A DNA stretch of 12,327 nt from Gaiellales bacterium (GTDB lineage: Bacteria; Actinomycetota; Thermoleophilia; Gaiellales; F1-60-MAGs149), in NCBI GenBank assembly GCA_030831375.1, contig JAURLF010000222.1, positions 1 to 12,327 of the forward strand, written 5' to 3'. Below the pieces are notes generated by a model, which worked only from the letters and a program-made list of their open reading frames with translations, had not been told where the DNA came from and did no database searches. The position numbers and the translations under genes are program-made. The number at the start of each line of letters is the position of its first letter. The first letter of the stretch is position 1. Shown in pieces: positions 1 to 6,287 of the stretch.

Positions 1-1016
1 GCGAGCACGCCCGCGACGAGCGCGGTCAGGCCGATCACGGTCGCGATCGGGCGGTCGCGCCAGCGCAGCCAGCCGATCGCCGCCGCGAGGATGAGCAGCG
101 GCCCCATGTAGCCGAGCTGCTCCGTCAGGTTGCCGGCGAACCGCGCGGAGCGCTCCGCGAATGCCTCTCCGCCGATCCAGGTGATGGCCGTCGGCACGAC
201 GACGTTCTCGAGGTCGAGCGGGAAGAGCTCGGGCCGGATGCGGCCGTCGATCGGGTTGGGGTGCAGGAGCGCCGTCAGGATCAGGGGCGACGCGACGATC
301 AGGGCGAGCCCGTAGGCCGCGCCGAGCCAGGGGAGCGCGCGCGCGATCCGCGCGCGGCTCTCGGCGCCGCCGAGGGCGATCGCGACGACCAGCGCGACGA
401 CGCCGAGCAGGGTCGCAGTCGCCGCCACCTCCGTGAACGTGAGGTACTGGAAGGCGATCAGCGCGGCGAGGGCGAGCACGGCGCGCGTGCGCGGCAGCGA
501 GCCCTCGATCAGGCGCACGGCGACGAGCGCGATCAGGGGCAGCGTCCAGACCAGCGCGAGGTTGACGTGGTTGAGGGTCTGGCCGATCAGGTACGACGAG
601 AAGCCGAAGGTCCAGCCGCCGAGGATCGCGGCCAGCGGGTCCGCCGTGAGGTGCCGGCACAGCAGGTACGCCGTCCACGCGGCCAACGCCGGCGCGGCCA
701 GGGCGAGTGCGTTGTACGAGGCGAGCGGACCGGCCAGCGCGGTCAGGGGGGCCAGCACGAGAGCCGGCCCGGGGATCGTCGTCGCCCAGGCCAGGTTGAA
801 GCCGATCGGGGCGTCGATGCGGTCGGTCAGAAACGGCGCCTGCGCGAGCCGCAGCACCTCCACCCAGTGCACGAGCGACCAGGCGAAGAAGCCCTGGTCG
901 GCACCGAAGCTGCCGACCACGGCGTCGGCCGGTGCGCGCAGGAGGTGCCGGCCGATCAGGACGAGCGACGCGAGCAGGTAGCCGAGCAGCACGAGAAGCG
1001 GCTCGGCGCGGCGCAT
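1..1016 (-). CDS. Polytopic membrane protein, GT-C-like glycosyltransferase candidate (C-terminus cut by window edge)
   Basis: The minus-strand frame is open from the ATG at 1016-1014 to the left edge, giving 338 codons without a stop. The protein is strongly hydrophobic. A first helix (about residues 5-25) is followed by an extracytoplasmic loop with an acidic-aromatic motif (A39 D40 Q41 G42 F43 F44) and then by about seven or eight more helices. This shape, a first-loop acidic residue followed by many helices, is typical of GT-C lipid-linked sugar transferases and of the large YfhO-like membrane proteins of high-GC bacteria. No diagnostic active site is seen, so the function is only suggested. 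The start is supported by a TANNNT box ending 6 bases upstream and by the lack of a Shine-Dalgarno sequence. The gene lies downstream of dcd on the same strand but is separated from it by a strong terminator hairpin, so it is probably its own unit. It could also be a general polysaccharide export or assembly protein. Confidence 0.7.
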   Translation of the reverse strand, partial: MRRAEPLLVLLGYLLASLVLIGRHLLRAPADAVVGSFGADQGFFAWSLVHWVEVLRLAQAPFLTDRIDAPIGFNLAWATTIPGPALVLAPLTALAGPLASYNALALAAPALAAWTAYLLCRHLTADPLAAILGGWTFGFSSYLIGQTLNHVNLALVWTLPLIALVAVRLIEGSLPRTRAVLALAALIAFQYLTFTEVAATATLLGVVALVVAIALGGAESRARIARALPWLGAAYGLALIVASPLILTALLHPNPIDGRIRPELFPLDLENVVVPTAITWIGGEAFAERSARFAGNLTEQLGYMGPLLILAAAIGWLRWRDRPIATVIGLTALVAGVL

Positions 1017-1022
1017 GACCGG

Positions 1023-1028
1023 AGTGTA
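1023..1028 (-). promoter_or_regulatory. Probable -10 box of a leaderless promoter for the left-edge membrane gene
   Basis: The minus strand reads TACACT, matching the actinobacterial TANNNT consensus. It is followed by six bases (CCGGTC) and then directly by the ATG at 1016. Transcription would begin at or next to the start codon, and there is no ribosome binding site, so a leaderless mRNA is likely. No good -35 hexamer is visible; that position falls inside the terminator hairpin. This is pattern recognition only. Confidence 0.4.
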
Positions 1029-1046
1029 CGGAGCCCCCGGAAAGGC

Positions 1047-1078
1047 AGAGGGGCCGGGCGTCACCGCCCGGCCCCTCT
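1047..1078 (-). terminator. Strong hairpin terminator between dcd and the membrane gene
   Basis: Two 14-base arms (1047-1060 and 1065-1078, AGAGGGGCCGGGCG and its exact complement) flank a 4-base loop. On the minus strand the stem is followed by GCCTTT, a short U run. No T run follows on the plus strand. The direction therefore fits ending of transcripts that come from dcd or from the candidate RNA start near 1241. The U tract is short, so termination may depend mainly on stem strength, as is common in high-GC Actinobacteria. Confidence 0.65.
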
Positions 1079-1242
1079 CGGTCATGCACTGGTCATACGC
1101 AGGAGTCGCTGCGGCGTCGCGCCGCGGCCCCAACGCTGGCTAGGCGGTTCCCCGTCGGTCCCGGGGCGCGCCTCCTACGTGCGCAGACCTCCACTTGCCG
1201 TACTGTCGCTGCTCAGAACGGACCACCCCCTTTCCGCGGTAC
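1079..1242 (-). ncRNA. Candidate structured RNA or 3' UTR between dcd and its terminator (unidentified)
   Basis: This part of the 257-base gap has no credible gene. On the minus strand, an extended -10-like box lies at its start (1247-1255) and a strong terminator at its end (1047-1078), which would define an RNA of about 195 bases. By eye it can form a CCGTAC/GTACGG stem near the 5' end (1244-1239 with 1203-1198). It can also form a long imperfect stem pairing 1189-1186, 1183-1180 and 1175-1172 with 1094-1091, 1101-1098 and 1105-1102. That stem encloses hairpins at 1166-1150 and 1125-1111. I did not recognise SRP, 6S, tmRNA, RNase P, tRNA or a known riboswitch. In high-GC DNA some pairing arises by chance, so this may simply be the dcd 3' UTR. 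Confidence 0.3.
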
Positions 1243-1246
1243 GGCC

Positions 1247-1255
1247 ACGGTATCA
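1247..1255 (-). promoter_or_regulatory. Possible extended -10 promoter for the candidate RNA
   Basis: The minus strand reads TGATACCGT, that is TG-N-TANNNT, an extended -10 pattern starting 19 bases after the dcd stop codon. A start site about 7 bases on would fall near 1241, at the beginning of the putative folded RNA. No convincing -35 element is present at 17-18 bases spacing. Confidence 0.3.
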
Positions 1256-1273
1256 CCCGCGGGCGGGGTCGCG

Positions 1274-1837
1274 CTACTGGAAATTCCGCCAGTACGCGCT
1301 CGGCGTGGGGCCCACCTGGCCCTGGTACTTCGAGCCGAGCGCGCCCGACCCGTACGGCTTCTCCGCGGGCCCGTCGAGGTCCATGAAGGACATCTGCCCG
1401 ATCTTCATCCCGGGGTACAGCGTGATCGGCAGGTTGGCCACGTTGGCGAGCTCGAGGGTGACGTGGCCGTCGAAGCCGGGGTCGATGAAGCCGGCCGTCG
1501 AGTGCACCTGCAGGCCGAGCCGCCCGAGCGAGCTCTTGCCCTCCAGCCGCGACACGATGTCGTCGCCGAGCGTGACGCGCTCGAGGGTCGCGCCGAGCAC
1601 GAACTCGCCGGGGTGCAGGATGAACGGGCCGTCGCCCTCGATCTCGATCAGCTCCGTCAGCTCGGCCTGCTCCTGCTTGACGTCGATGTGGCTGTAGCTC
1701 GAGTTGCGGAACACGCGGAAGCGCCGGTCGCAGCGGACGTCGACGGAGGCGGGCTGGATCAGCCCGTCGTCGAAGGGGTCGAGCCGGATGCGGCCCGCCT
1801 CGACGGCCTGCCGGATGCCGCGGTCGGAGAGAACCAT
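1274..1837 (-). CDS. dcd: dCTP deaminase, probably bifunctional dCTP deaminase/dUTP diphosphatase
   Basis: The 187-residue protein belongs to the trimeric dCTP deaminase/dUTPase fold. It converts dCTP to dUTP and, in the bifunctional subgroup, hydrolyses dUTP on to dUMP, which feeds thymidylate synthesis in the cytoplasm. Visible signatures are the phosphate-binding K101-S102-S103-L104-G105-R106, the core HSTAGFIDPGF (112-122), the TLEL motif with the expected catalytic Glu129, and the C-terminal KYQGQ (170-174). The sequence is close, as remembered, to Mycobacterium tuberculosis Rv0321 and matches its full length; that enzyme is bifunctional, whereas the E. coli enzyme only deaminates. The ATG at 1837 is the natural start. 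There is no clear Shine-Dalgarno, and a weak CAGACT box (1852-1847) suggests a very short leader. It is divergent from the pseudokinase gene and followed by a terminator, so it is probably monocistronic. Confidence 0.96.
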   Translation of the reverse strand: MVLSDRGIRQAVEAGRIRLDPFDDGLIQPASVDVRCDRRFRVFRNSSYSHIDVKQEQAELTELIEIEGDGPFILHPGEFVLGATLERVTLGDDIVSRLEGKSSLGRLGLQVHSTAGFIDPGFDGHVTLELANVANLPITLYPGMKIGQMSFMDLDGPAEKPYGSGALGSKYQGQVGPTPSAYWRNFQ

Positions 1838-1866
1838 CGAGATGGGAGTCTGGCAGGCGCGGGGGA

Positions 1867-1879
1867 CGTGCGGCGCACG
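1867..1879. promoter_or_regulatory. Short palindrome between divergent promoters
   Basis: CGTGC-GGC-GCACG, with 5-base arms and a 3-base spacer, sits in the 65-base gap between dcd and the pseudokinase gene. It lies just upstream of the plus-strand -10 box and could be an operator acting on both genes. Palindromes this short are frequent in DNA of this composition, so support is weak. Confidence 0.2.
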
Positions 1880-1889
1880 CGGGCGGGTG

Positions 1890-1895
1890 TAGGCT
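1890..1895 (+). promoter_or_regulatory. Probable -10 box of a leaderless promoter for the pseudokinase gene
   Basis: TAGGCT fits TANNNT and is followed by seven bases and then the GTG start at 1903. That is the spacing expected if transcription begins at the start codon. No Shine-Dalgarno is present. The -35 position has no recognisable hexamer. Confidence 0.45.
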
Positions 1896-1902
1896 GACGC
1901 CC

Positions 1903-3345
1903 GTGGAGGGCCGCCGCATCGGACGCCGCTACGTGCTGCAGGTCCCCGACCGCGGCGCGCCGGGCGCGAGCGTCTGGCGCGCGCTCGACGAGGCGACGGA
2001 CGCCCCCGTGCTGGTCACCCTGCTCGAGCCCGGGCCGGCCGCCGCCGATGCCCTCGCGGCCCTCGCCGCGGTGCGCCACCCGGGGCTGCCCGTGGTGCTC
2101 GACCACGGCACGGACCCCGACGGCGGCGCGTACCTGGTGACGCCGACGCGGACGGGCCGCTCGGCCCTCGCCGCGCTCGCCGGCGCCCCGCTCGCCGGTC
2201 CCGACCTGGCCCGGCTCGGCGCCGACCTCGCCGGCGCCCTCGCCGCCCTGCACGCGCGCGGGCTCGTCCAGGGCGGTCTCGCCCTCGACGCCGTGGTCCT
2301 CGACGAGCAGGGGCATCCGCGGCTCGAGGACCTCGCCACCGCCGGCCTCGCGCGCCCGCCCCTGCGCCCCGAGGGCGACTTGCGCGCGCTCGGCGCGCTC
2401 CTGCGCGCCGCGGCCGGCGCGGCGCCCGCCGACGAGCTGCTCGGGCGGCCCGGCCTGGCCCCGCGGCTGGCGGCGCTCGTGGGCGCGCTCGAGGGCGGCG
2501 CACCGCCGACCGCGGCCGACGCCGACGCCGCCCTGCGGCGGATCGCGGACGGCGTCGAGCCGGAGCCGCCCGCGGCCGGCGCCGACGCGCCGGCCCAGGC
2601 GCCGCCCGCCCCGCGCCGGCGCGGCCTGCGCGTCCTCGTCGGGGCGCTCGCCGTGGCCGTGCTCGTGCTCGCAGCGGTCGCCGTGGCGCGCATCGTCGAC
2701 GAGCGCGACGCCGAGCGCAGTGCCGCCGACGGCGCCCAGCCGGCCCCCATCACCACCGTCTCACCCGCGCCGGCCGACGATGAGCCGCTGATCCCGCCGA
2801 CGGCCGAGGCCGCCATCGCGACCGCCGGGGAGCCACCCGCGACGACCGCGCAGGCCACGGAGCCGGAGCCCCCCGCGACGGGTCCCGTGCCGATCGGGAT
2901 CGCGTCCGTCGCCGCGGTCGACCCGGGCGGCGACCGCAGCGAGAACGACGATCTGGTCCGGCGCGCCATCGACCGCTCAACGCGCTCGGCCTGGGTGACG
3001 GAGGAGTACAAGGATGCGGGGCTCGGCGGCAAGGACGGCGTCGGGCTCGTCCTCCGCCTCGACGCCCCGGCCCGGGTCACCTCGCTCGTCGTGCGCTCCC
3101 GTCCGACGGGGGCGGTGGTCGAGGTCTACGCCCTGCGCGGCGACGTGCCGGAGACGGCGCCGCGCGGCTGGGAGCCGGCGGCCGGCCCCGTCGAGCTCGC
3201 GCGGCCCCGCACGCGCATCCCGGTCGAGCGGCGCCGCGCCGCGACCGCGCTGCTCATCTGGATCACGCGTCTGCCGGGTCCGAACGGGGCCAACGCCGTC
3301 GAGATCGCGGACGTGCGCGTGCTCGGGCGGCCGCGCGGGGCCTAG
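1903..3345 (+). CDS. Membrane-anchored pseudokinase with extracytoplasmic discoidin-like domain (MviN/MurJ C-terminal-type module)
   Basis: 480 residues. Residues 8-215 align by eye with a Ser/Thr kinase fold (compare RYVLQVPD and VWRALDEATDAPV with PknB RYRIVRRL and VFLAQDESLHRPV), but every catalytic element is lost. The glycine loop is broken, the VAIK lysine is replaced (VLVTLLE, 36-42), HRD is replaced by VQG (122-124) and DFG by EDL (142-144). A Pro/Ala linker with R238-R240 leads to one helix (about 242-264), then a Pro/Thr-rich linker (278-330). The extracytoplasmic domain (about 331-476) has the VDPGGDRSEN and STRSAW signatures of a discoidin-like, galactose-binding fold. This order, pseudokinase-helix-discoidin, matches the C-terminal half of mycobacterial MviN/MurJ, where PknB phosphorylates the pseudokinase and FhaA binds it. 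Here no MurJ flippase part precedes it. A phospho-regulated scaffold for peptidoglycan synthesis is the likely role (inference). The GTG start follows a TANNNT box by seven bases. Its stop overlaps the ddl stop tail to tail. Confidence 0.85.
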   Translation: MEGRRIGRRYVLQVPDRGAPGASVWRALDEATDAPVLVTLLEPGPAAADALAALAAVRHPGLPVVLDHGTDPDGGAYLVTPTRTGRSALAALAGAPLAGPDLARLGADLAGALAALHARGLVQGGLALDAVVLDEQGHPRLEDLATAGLARPPLRPEGDLRALGALLRAAAGAAPADELLGRPGLAPRLAALVGALEGGAPPTAADADAALRRIADGVEPEPPAAGADAPAQAPPAPRRRGLRVLVGALAVAVLVLAAVAVARIVDERDAERSAADGAQPAPITTVSPAPADDEPLIPPTAEAAIATAGEPPATTAQATEPEPPATGPVPIGIASVAAVDPGGDRSENDDLVRRAIDRSTRSAWVTEEYKDAGLGGKDGVGLVLRLDAPARVTSLVVRSRPTGAVVEVYALRGDVPETAPRGWEPAAGPVELARPRTRIPVERRRAATALLIWITRLPGPNGANAVEIADVRVLGRPRGA

Positions 3346-4343
3346 AAGCGCAGCGCGGCGTCGGCGGCGCGCCGCTCGAGCGCCAGCGCCACGAGCCGGT
3401 CGAGCAGGTCGGGGTAGGGCAGGCCGCTCGCCTCGAACATGCGCGCGTAGTAGCTCGTCGCGGTGAAGCCCGGGATCGTGTTGATCTCGTTGAGGACGAC
3501 GCGGTCCGCCGTGCGGAAGAAGTCGACGCGGGCCATCCCGCGGCAGTCGCAGACGATGAAGGCCCGCAGCGCCGTGGCGCGGATCCGCTCGGCCTCCGCC
3601 GCGGGGAGGTCGGCGGGCGCGTCCAGCCACGAGCCGCCCTCGCCGTACTTGGCCTCGTAGTCGTACCACTCGCCCGCGTAGCCGATCCGGCCGACCACGG
3701 ACGCCTCGAGCCTCGCCGGGTCGTTGCCGAGCACGCTGACCTCGACCTCTTCGCCCTCGAGGAGCTCCTCGACGAGCGCCTTGGCGTCGTGCGCGAGCGC
3801 GAGGTCGAGCGCGGCCGCGAGCCCGTCGGGCCCGCTGACGCGGGTGATGCCGATGCTGGACCCGAGCCGCGCCGGCTTCACGAAGACGGGGTAGCCGAGC
3901 TCCCCGGCGACGCGCGCCGCCACCGCCGCGCGGTCGTCCGCCGCGCCGACGACGACGTCGCGCGCGACGTCGACGCCGTGGCTGCGCAGCATCGCCTTGC
4001 AGGCGTCCTTGTCCATCGTCAGGGACGAGCCGAGGACGCCCGAGCCGACGTAGGCCACGTCGAGCATCTCCAGCAGGCCCTGCACGGTGCCGTCCTCGCC
4101 GAACGGTCCGTGCAGCGCGGGGAACACGACGTCCGCACCGAGCGGGCCGCCGCCGCCGGGCGTCACCTGCACGATGCCGCCCGCCTCGTCGCGCCAGACG
4201 CCGTCGCGCTCGACCGTGATCCGGACGACCTCGTAGCGGGACGGGTCGAGGGCGTCGGCGACGCTCGCGGCGCTGCGCAGCGACACGTCGTGCTCCGACG
4301 AGCGCCCGCCGCCGAGAACGGCGACGCGCAGCCGCTCCGTCAC
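3342..4343 (-). CDS. ddl: D-alanine--D-alanine ligase
   Basis: 333 residues, the normal size for Ddl, an ATP-grasp enzyme that joins two D-alanines in the cytoplasm for the peptidoglycan stem peptide. Signatures in order: GGGRSSEHDVSLRSA (11-25, with E17 for the first substrate), HGPFGEDGTVQG (78-89), the ATP-binding VKPARLGSSIG (155-165), YDYEAKY (227-233), ARVDFF (271-276, metal ligand D274) and NEINTIPGFT (285-294, E286 and N288). Tyr233 in the omega loop is the residue of ordinary D-Ala-D-Ala ligases; VanA-type D-lactate ligases carry a different loop with His. The frame stays open much further upstream, but the start chosen is GTG at 4343. It overlaps the pknB stop as GTGA, and the recognisable Ddl N-terminus begins right after it. 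The gene is therefore translationally coupled to pknB as the last gene of the operon. Its 3' end shares CTAG with the convergent pseudokinase gene. Confidence 0.96.
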   Translation of the reverse strand: MTERLRVAVLGGGRSSEHDVSLRSAASVADALDPSRYEVVRITVERDGVWRDEAGGIVQVTPGGGGPLGADVVFPALHGPFGEDGTVQGLLEMLDVAYVGSGVLGSSLTMDKDACKAMLRSHGVDVARDVVVGAADDRAAVAARVAGELGYPVFVKPARLGSSIGITRVSGPDGLAAALDLALAHDAKALVEELLEGEEVEVSVLGNDPARLEASVVGRIGYAGEWYDYEAKYGEGGSWLDAPADLPAAEAERIRATALRAFIVCDCRGMARVDFFRTADRVVLNEINTIPGFTATSYYARMFEASGLPYPDLLDRLVALALERRAADAALRF

Positions 4344-6259
4344 GAGGTCGCGGCCCCCGTGTAGCGCCCGACCACGATCGTGACGGTCGACCCCTTCGGC
4401 TTCGACGAGCCGCTGGCGGGGTTCTGCGAGATGACGATGCCGTCCTGGCCCGGGTCGGACACGGCCGCCTCCTGCGTGCTGACGACGAATCCCGCGTTCG
4501 TGATCTGCCCCTCGGCGTCGCCGCGCGTCAGGTTGACGACCGACGGCACCGGCACGCTCGCCGGGCCCGTGGAGACGACGACGGAGACGGCGGTGCCGGC
4601 GGGGGCGGCGGCGCCCGCCGCCGGGCTCTGGGCGACGACCTGGCCCTGCGGGGCGTCGTTCGGCTCCTCGCTGACCGGGCCGAGGGTCATGTCGGCGGCG
4701 ATCAGGGTGTTCTCCGCGTTCGTCAGATCCATGCCCACCAGGTTCGGGACGGCGCCTTGCTCCTGACCGGTGGAGACGGTGATCTCGACGGTCGACCCGG
4801 GCTTCAGCTCGACACCGGCCGAGGGGGACTGCGCGATCACGCTGCCCGCCGGCACGCTGTTGGAAGCGGCCTCGAGGATGCGGACGATCAGCTTCGCGTC
4901 CTCGAGCACGCTGCGCGCCTCCTCGAGGCTCGCGCCGACGACGTTCGGCACGACGACGACGCCCGGGGCGGTCGCCACCTCGATCTCGACGACGCTGCCC
5001 TCCGCCAGCAGCTGGCCGGCGACGGGGCGCTGCGCGAGCACCTCGCCCTCCGGGGCCTCCGCGTCCTCGACGGGGATCACGAGGGCGTCGAGCCCGACGC
5101 GCTTGAGCGCGGCCACGGCCTCCGCCTCCTTCAGCCCGACGACCTCGGGCACGGACACCTGCGCGGCCGTCTCGGCCGTCGTCGTCGGCAGCGGGTCCTC
5201 GCCGCCGCCCTCGCCGCCGACGAGCGCCCAGCCGGCGACGGCGCCCGCGGCGATGACGACGAGCACGGCGAGCAGCACCCACAGCCGGCGCCGGTTCGGG
5301 TTGCCCTGGCGCGCAGCCTGCCCCTCGCGCGCGGGCAGGGGCGGCGCCACCATCGTCTCCGTCGGCTGGCGCGCCATCGCGATCGTCGCCGCGCCGATCA
5401 CCGCCGTCTCGTCCGACACGGGCAGGCCCTGGCGGACGCGGTCAAGATCGACCCCCATCTCGTCGGCGCTCTGGTAGCGCTGGCGGGGGTCCTTCACGAG
5501 TGCGCGCATGACGACGGCCTCGAGGGCGGCGGGCACCAGCGGGTTGCGGTCGCCGAGCGGCTCGGGTGCCTCCTGCACGTGGCGCATCGCGACGGTGACC
5601 GCCGCGTCGCCCTCGAACGGCACCCGTCCGGACAGCATCTCGTACAGCACGATGCCGACCGCGTAGAGGTCGGCGGGCGGGCCGACCGGGAGCCCGCGCG
5701 CCTGCTCGGGCGCGAGGTACTGCGCGGTGCCGACGATCGAGCCGGCCTCCGTCATCTCCGTCTCGCCCGCGCTGGCGATGCCGAAGTCGGCGACCTTCAC
5801 CTTGCCGTCCGGCTGGACGAGGATGTTCTGCGGCTTGACGTCGCGGTGGATGACGCCCTGCTGGTGGGCGACGCGCAGGGCGGCGAGGATCTGCAGCGCG
5901 ATCGTGATCGCGCGGCGCGCCTCGAGGGGGGCCTCGCGGCGGATCAGCTCCTTGAGGGTCTCGCCCTCCACGTACTCCTGCACGATGTACGAGGCGCCAT
6001 CGACCTGGGCGTGGTCGTAGACCTGCACGATGTTCGGGTGGTTGAGGCGGGCAGCGGCGCGCGCCTCGCGCTGGAAGCGCTCGATGAAGTGCGGGTCGTC
6101 GGAGTGGCGGTCGGCCAGCACCTTGATCGCCACCGGCCGGTGCAGCGACTCGTCCTGCGCGAGGAAGACGCGCGCCATGCCGCCCTGCCCGAGGCGCCGC
6201 ACGATCCGATAGCGGCCGTCGAAGAGGGCGTCCGGGGAGGTGTCGGTGCGGTCGCTCAT
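4340..6259 (-). CDS. pknB: PASTA-domain Ser/Thr protein kinase (PknB type)
   Basis: 639-residue membrane receptor kinase that controls cell-wall growth and division. The N-terminal kinase domain (about 17-275) has an intact glycine loop (GQGGMARV), K46 in VAIK, HRDVKPQN (138-145, D140), DFG (158-160) and APE (183-185), so it should be active. The activation loop has T170, equivalent to Thr171 of M. tuberculosis PknB, but Ala172 where that enzyme has its second phospho-site, Thr173. A Thr-containing juxtamembrane region (about 280-320) leads to one helix (about 325-346). Four extracytoplasmic PASTA repeats follow, roughly 368-430, 435-497, 502-564 and 568-631; in the family these bind muropeptides and lipid II. 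The ATG at 6259 lies 28 bases after the pbpA stop, with no strong Shine-Dalgarno in the gap. The 3' end overlaps ddl by 4 bases. In mycobacteria pknA precedes and trpG lies near pknB; neither is seen here. Confidence 0.97.
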   Translation of the reverse strand: MSDRTDTSPDALFDGRYRIVRRLGQGGMARVFLAQDESLHRPVAIKVLADRHSDDPHFIERFQREARAAARLNHPNIVQVYDHAQVDGASYIVQEYVEGETLKELIRREAPLEARRAITIALQILAALRVAHQQGVIHRDVKPQNILVQPDGKVKVADFGIASAGETEMTEAGSIVGTAQYLAPEQARGLPVGPPADLYAVGIVLYEMLSGRVPFEGDAAVTVAMRHVQEAPEPLGDRNPLVPAALEAVVMRALVKDPRQRYQSADEMGVDLDRVRQGLPVSDETAVIGAATIAMARQPTETMVAPPLPAREGQAARQGNPNRRRLWVLLAVLVVIAAGAVAGWALVGGEGGGEDPLPTTTAETAAQVSVPEVVGLKEAEAVAALKRVGLDALVIPVEDAEAPEGEVLAQRPVAGQLLAEGSVVEIEVATAPGVVVVPNVVGASLEEARSVLEDAKLIVRILEAASNSVPAGSVIAQSPSAGVELKPGSTVEITVSTGQEQGAVPNLVGMDLTNAENTLIAADMTLGPVSEEPNDAPQGQVVAQSPAAGAAAPAGTAVSVVVSTGPASVPVPSVVNLTRGDAEGQITNAGFVVSTQEAAVSDPGQDGIVISQNPASGSSKPKGSTVTIVVGRYTGAATS

Positions 6260-6287
6260 GCGCGGGTCCGGGCGGATTGTCTCACGT

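Noticed and set aside
1018..1273. tRNA, SRP RNA, 6S RNA or known riboswitch in the gap after dcd
   Set aside because: No GTTCRANNC T-loop with matching acceptor arms, no SRP GGAAG-AGCAGC loop signature and no recognised riboswitch core. It is kept only as an unidentified candidate.
261..1697. Long plus-strand open frame across the membrane gene, the gap and dcd
   Set aside because: Composition-driven frame antisense to dcd and the membrane gene. It is very rich in Arg, Glu and Asp with no domain, while the opposite strand encodes a clear dCTP deaminase.
2860..2960. Pseudokinase gene as a fusion artefact or frameshifted real kinase
   Set aside because: The frame is continuous from kinase-like region through helix to discoidin-like domain. 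The catalytic residues are replaced in a coherent alignment and not shifted, and the same domain order is known in mycobacterial MviN.
4340..5170. PASTA region as a DNA tandem repeat
   Set aside because: The four repeats are similar only at protein level (P-V-G and Q-P-G patterns). The DNA is too diverged to be a recent tandem duplication.
3342..5282. Extended ddl frame of 646 codons, as if fused to part of pknB
   Set aside because: The additional N-terminal part is an alternative reading of the PASTA region and has no domain. Ddl begins at GTG 4343.
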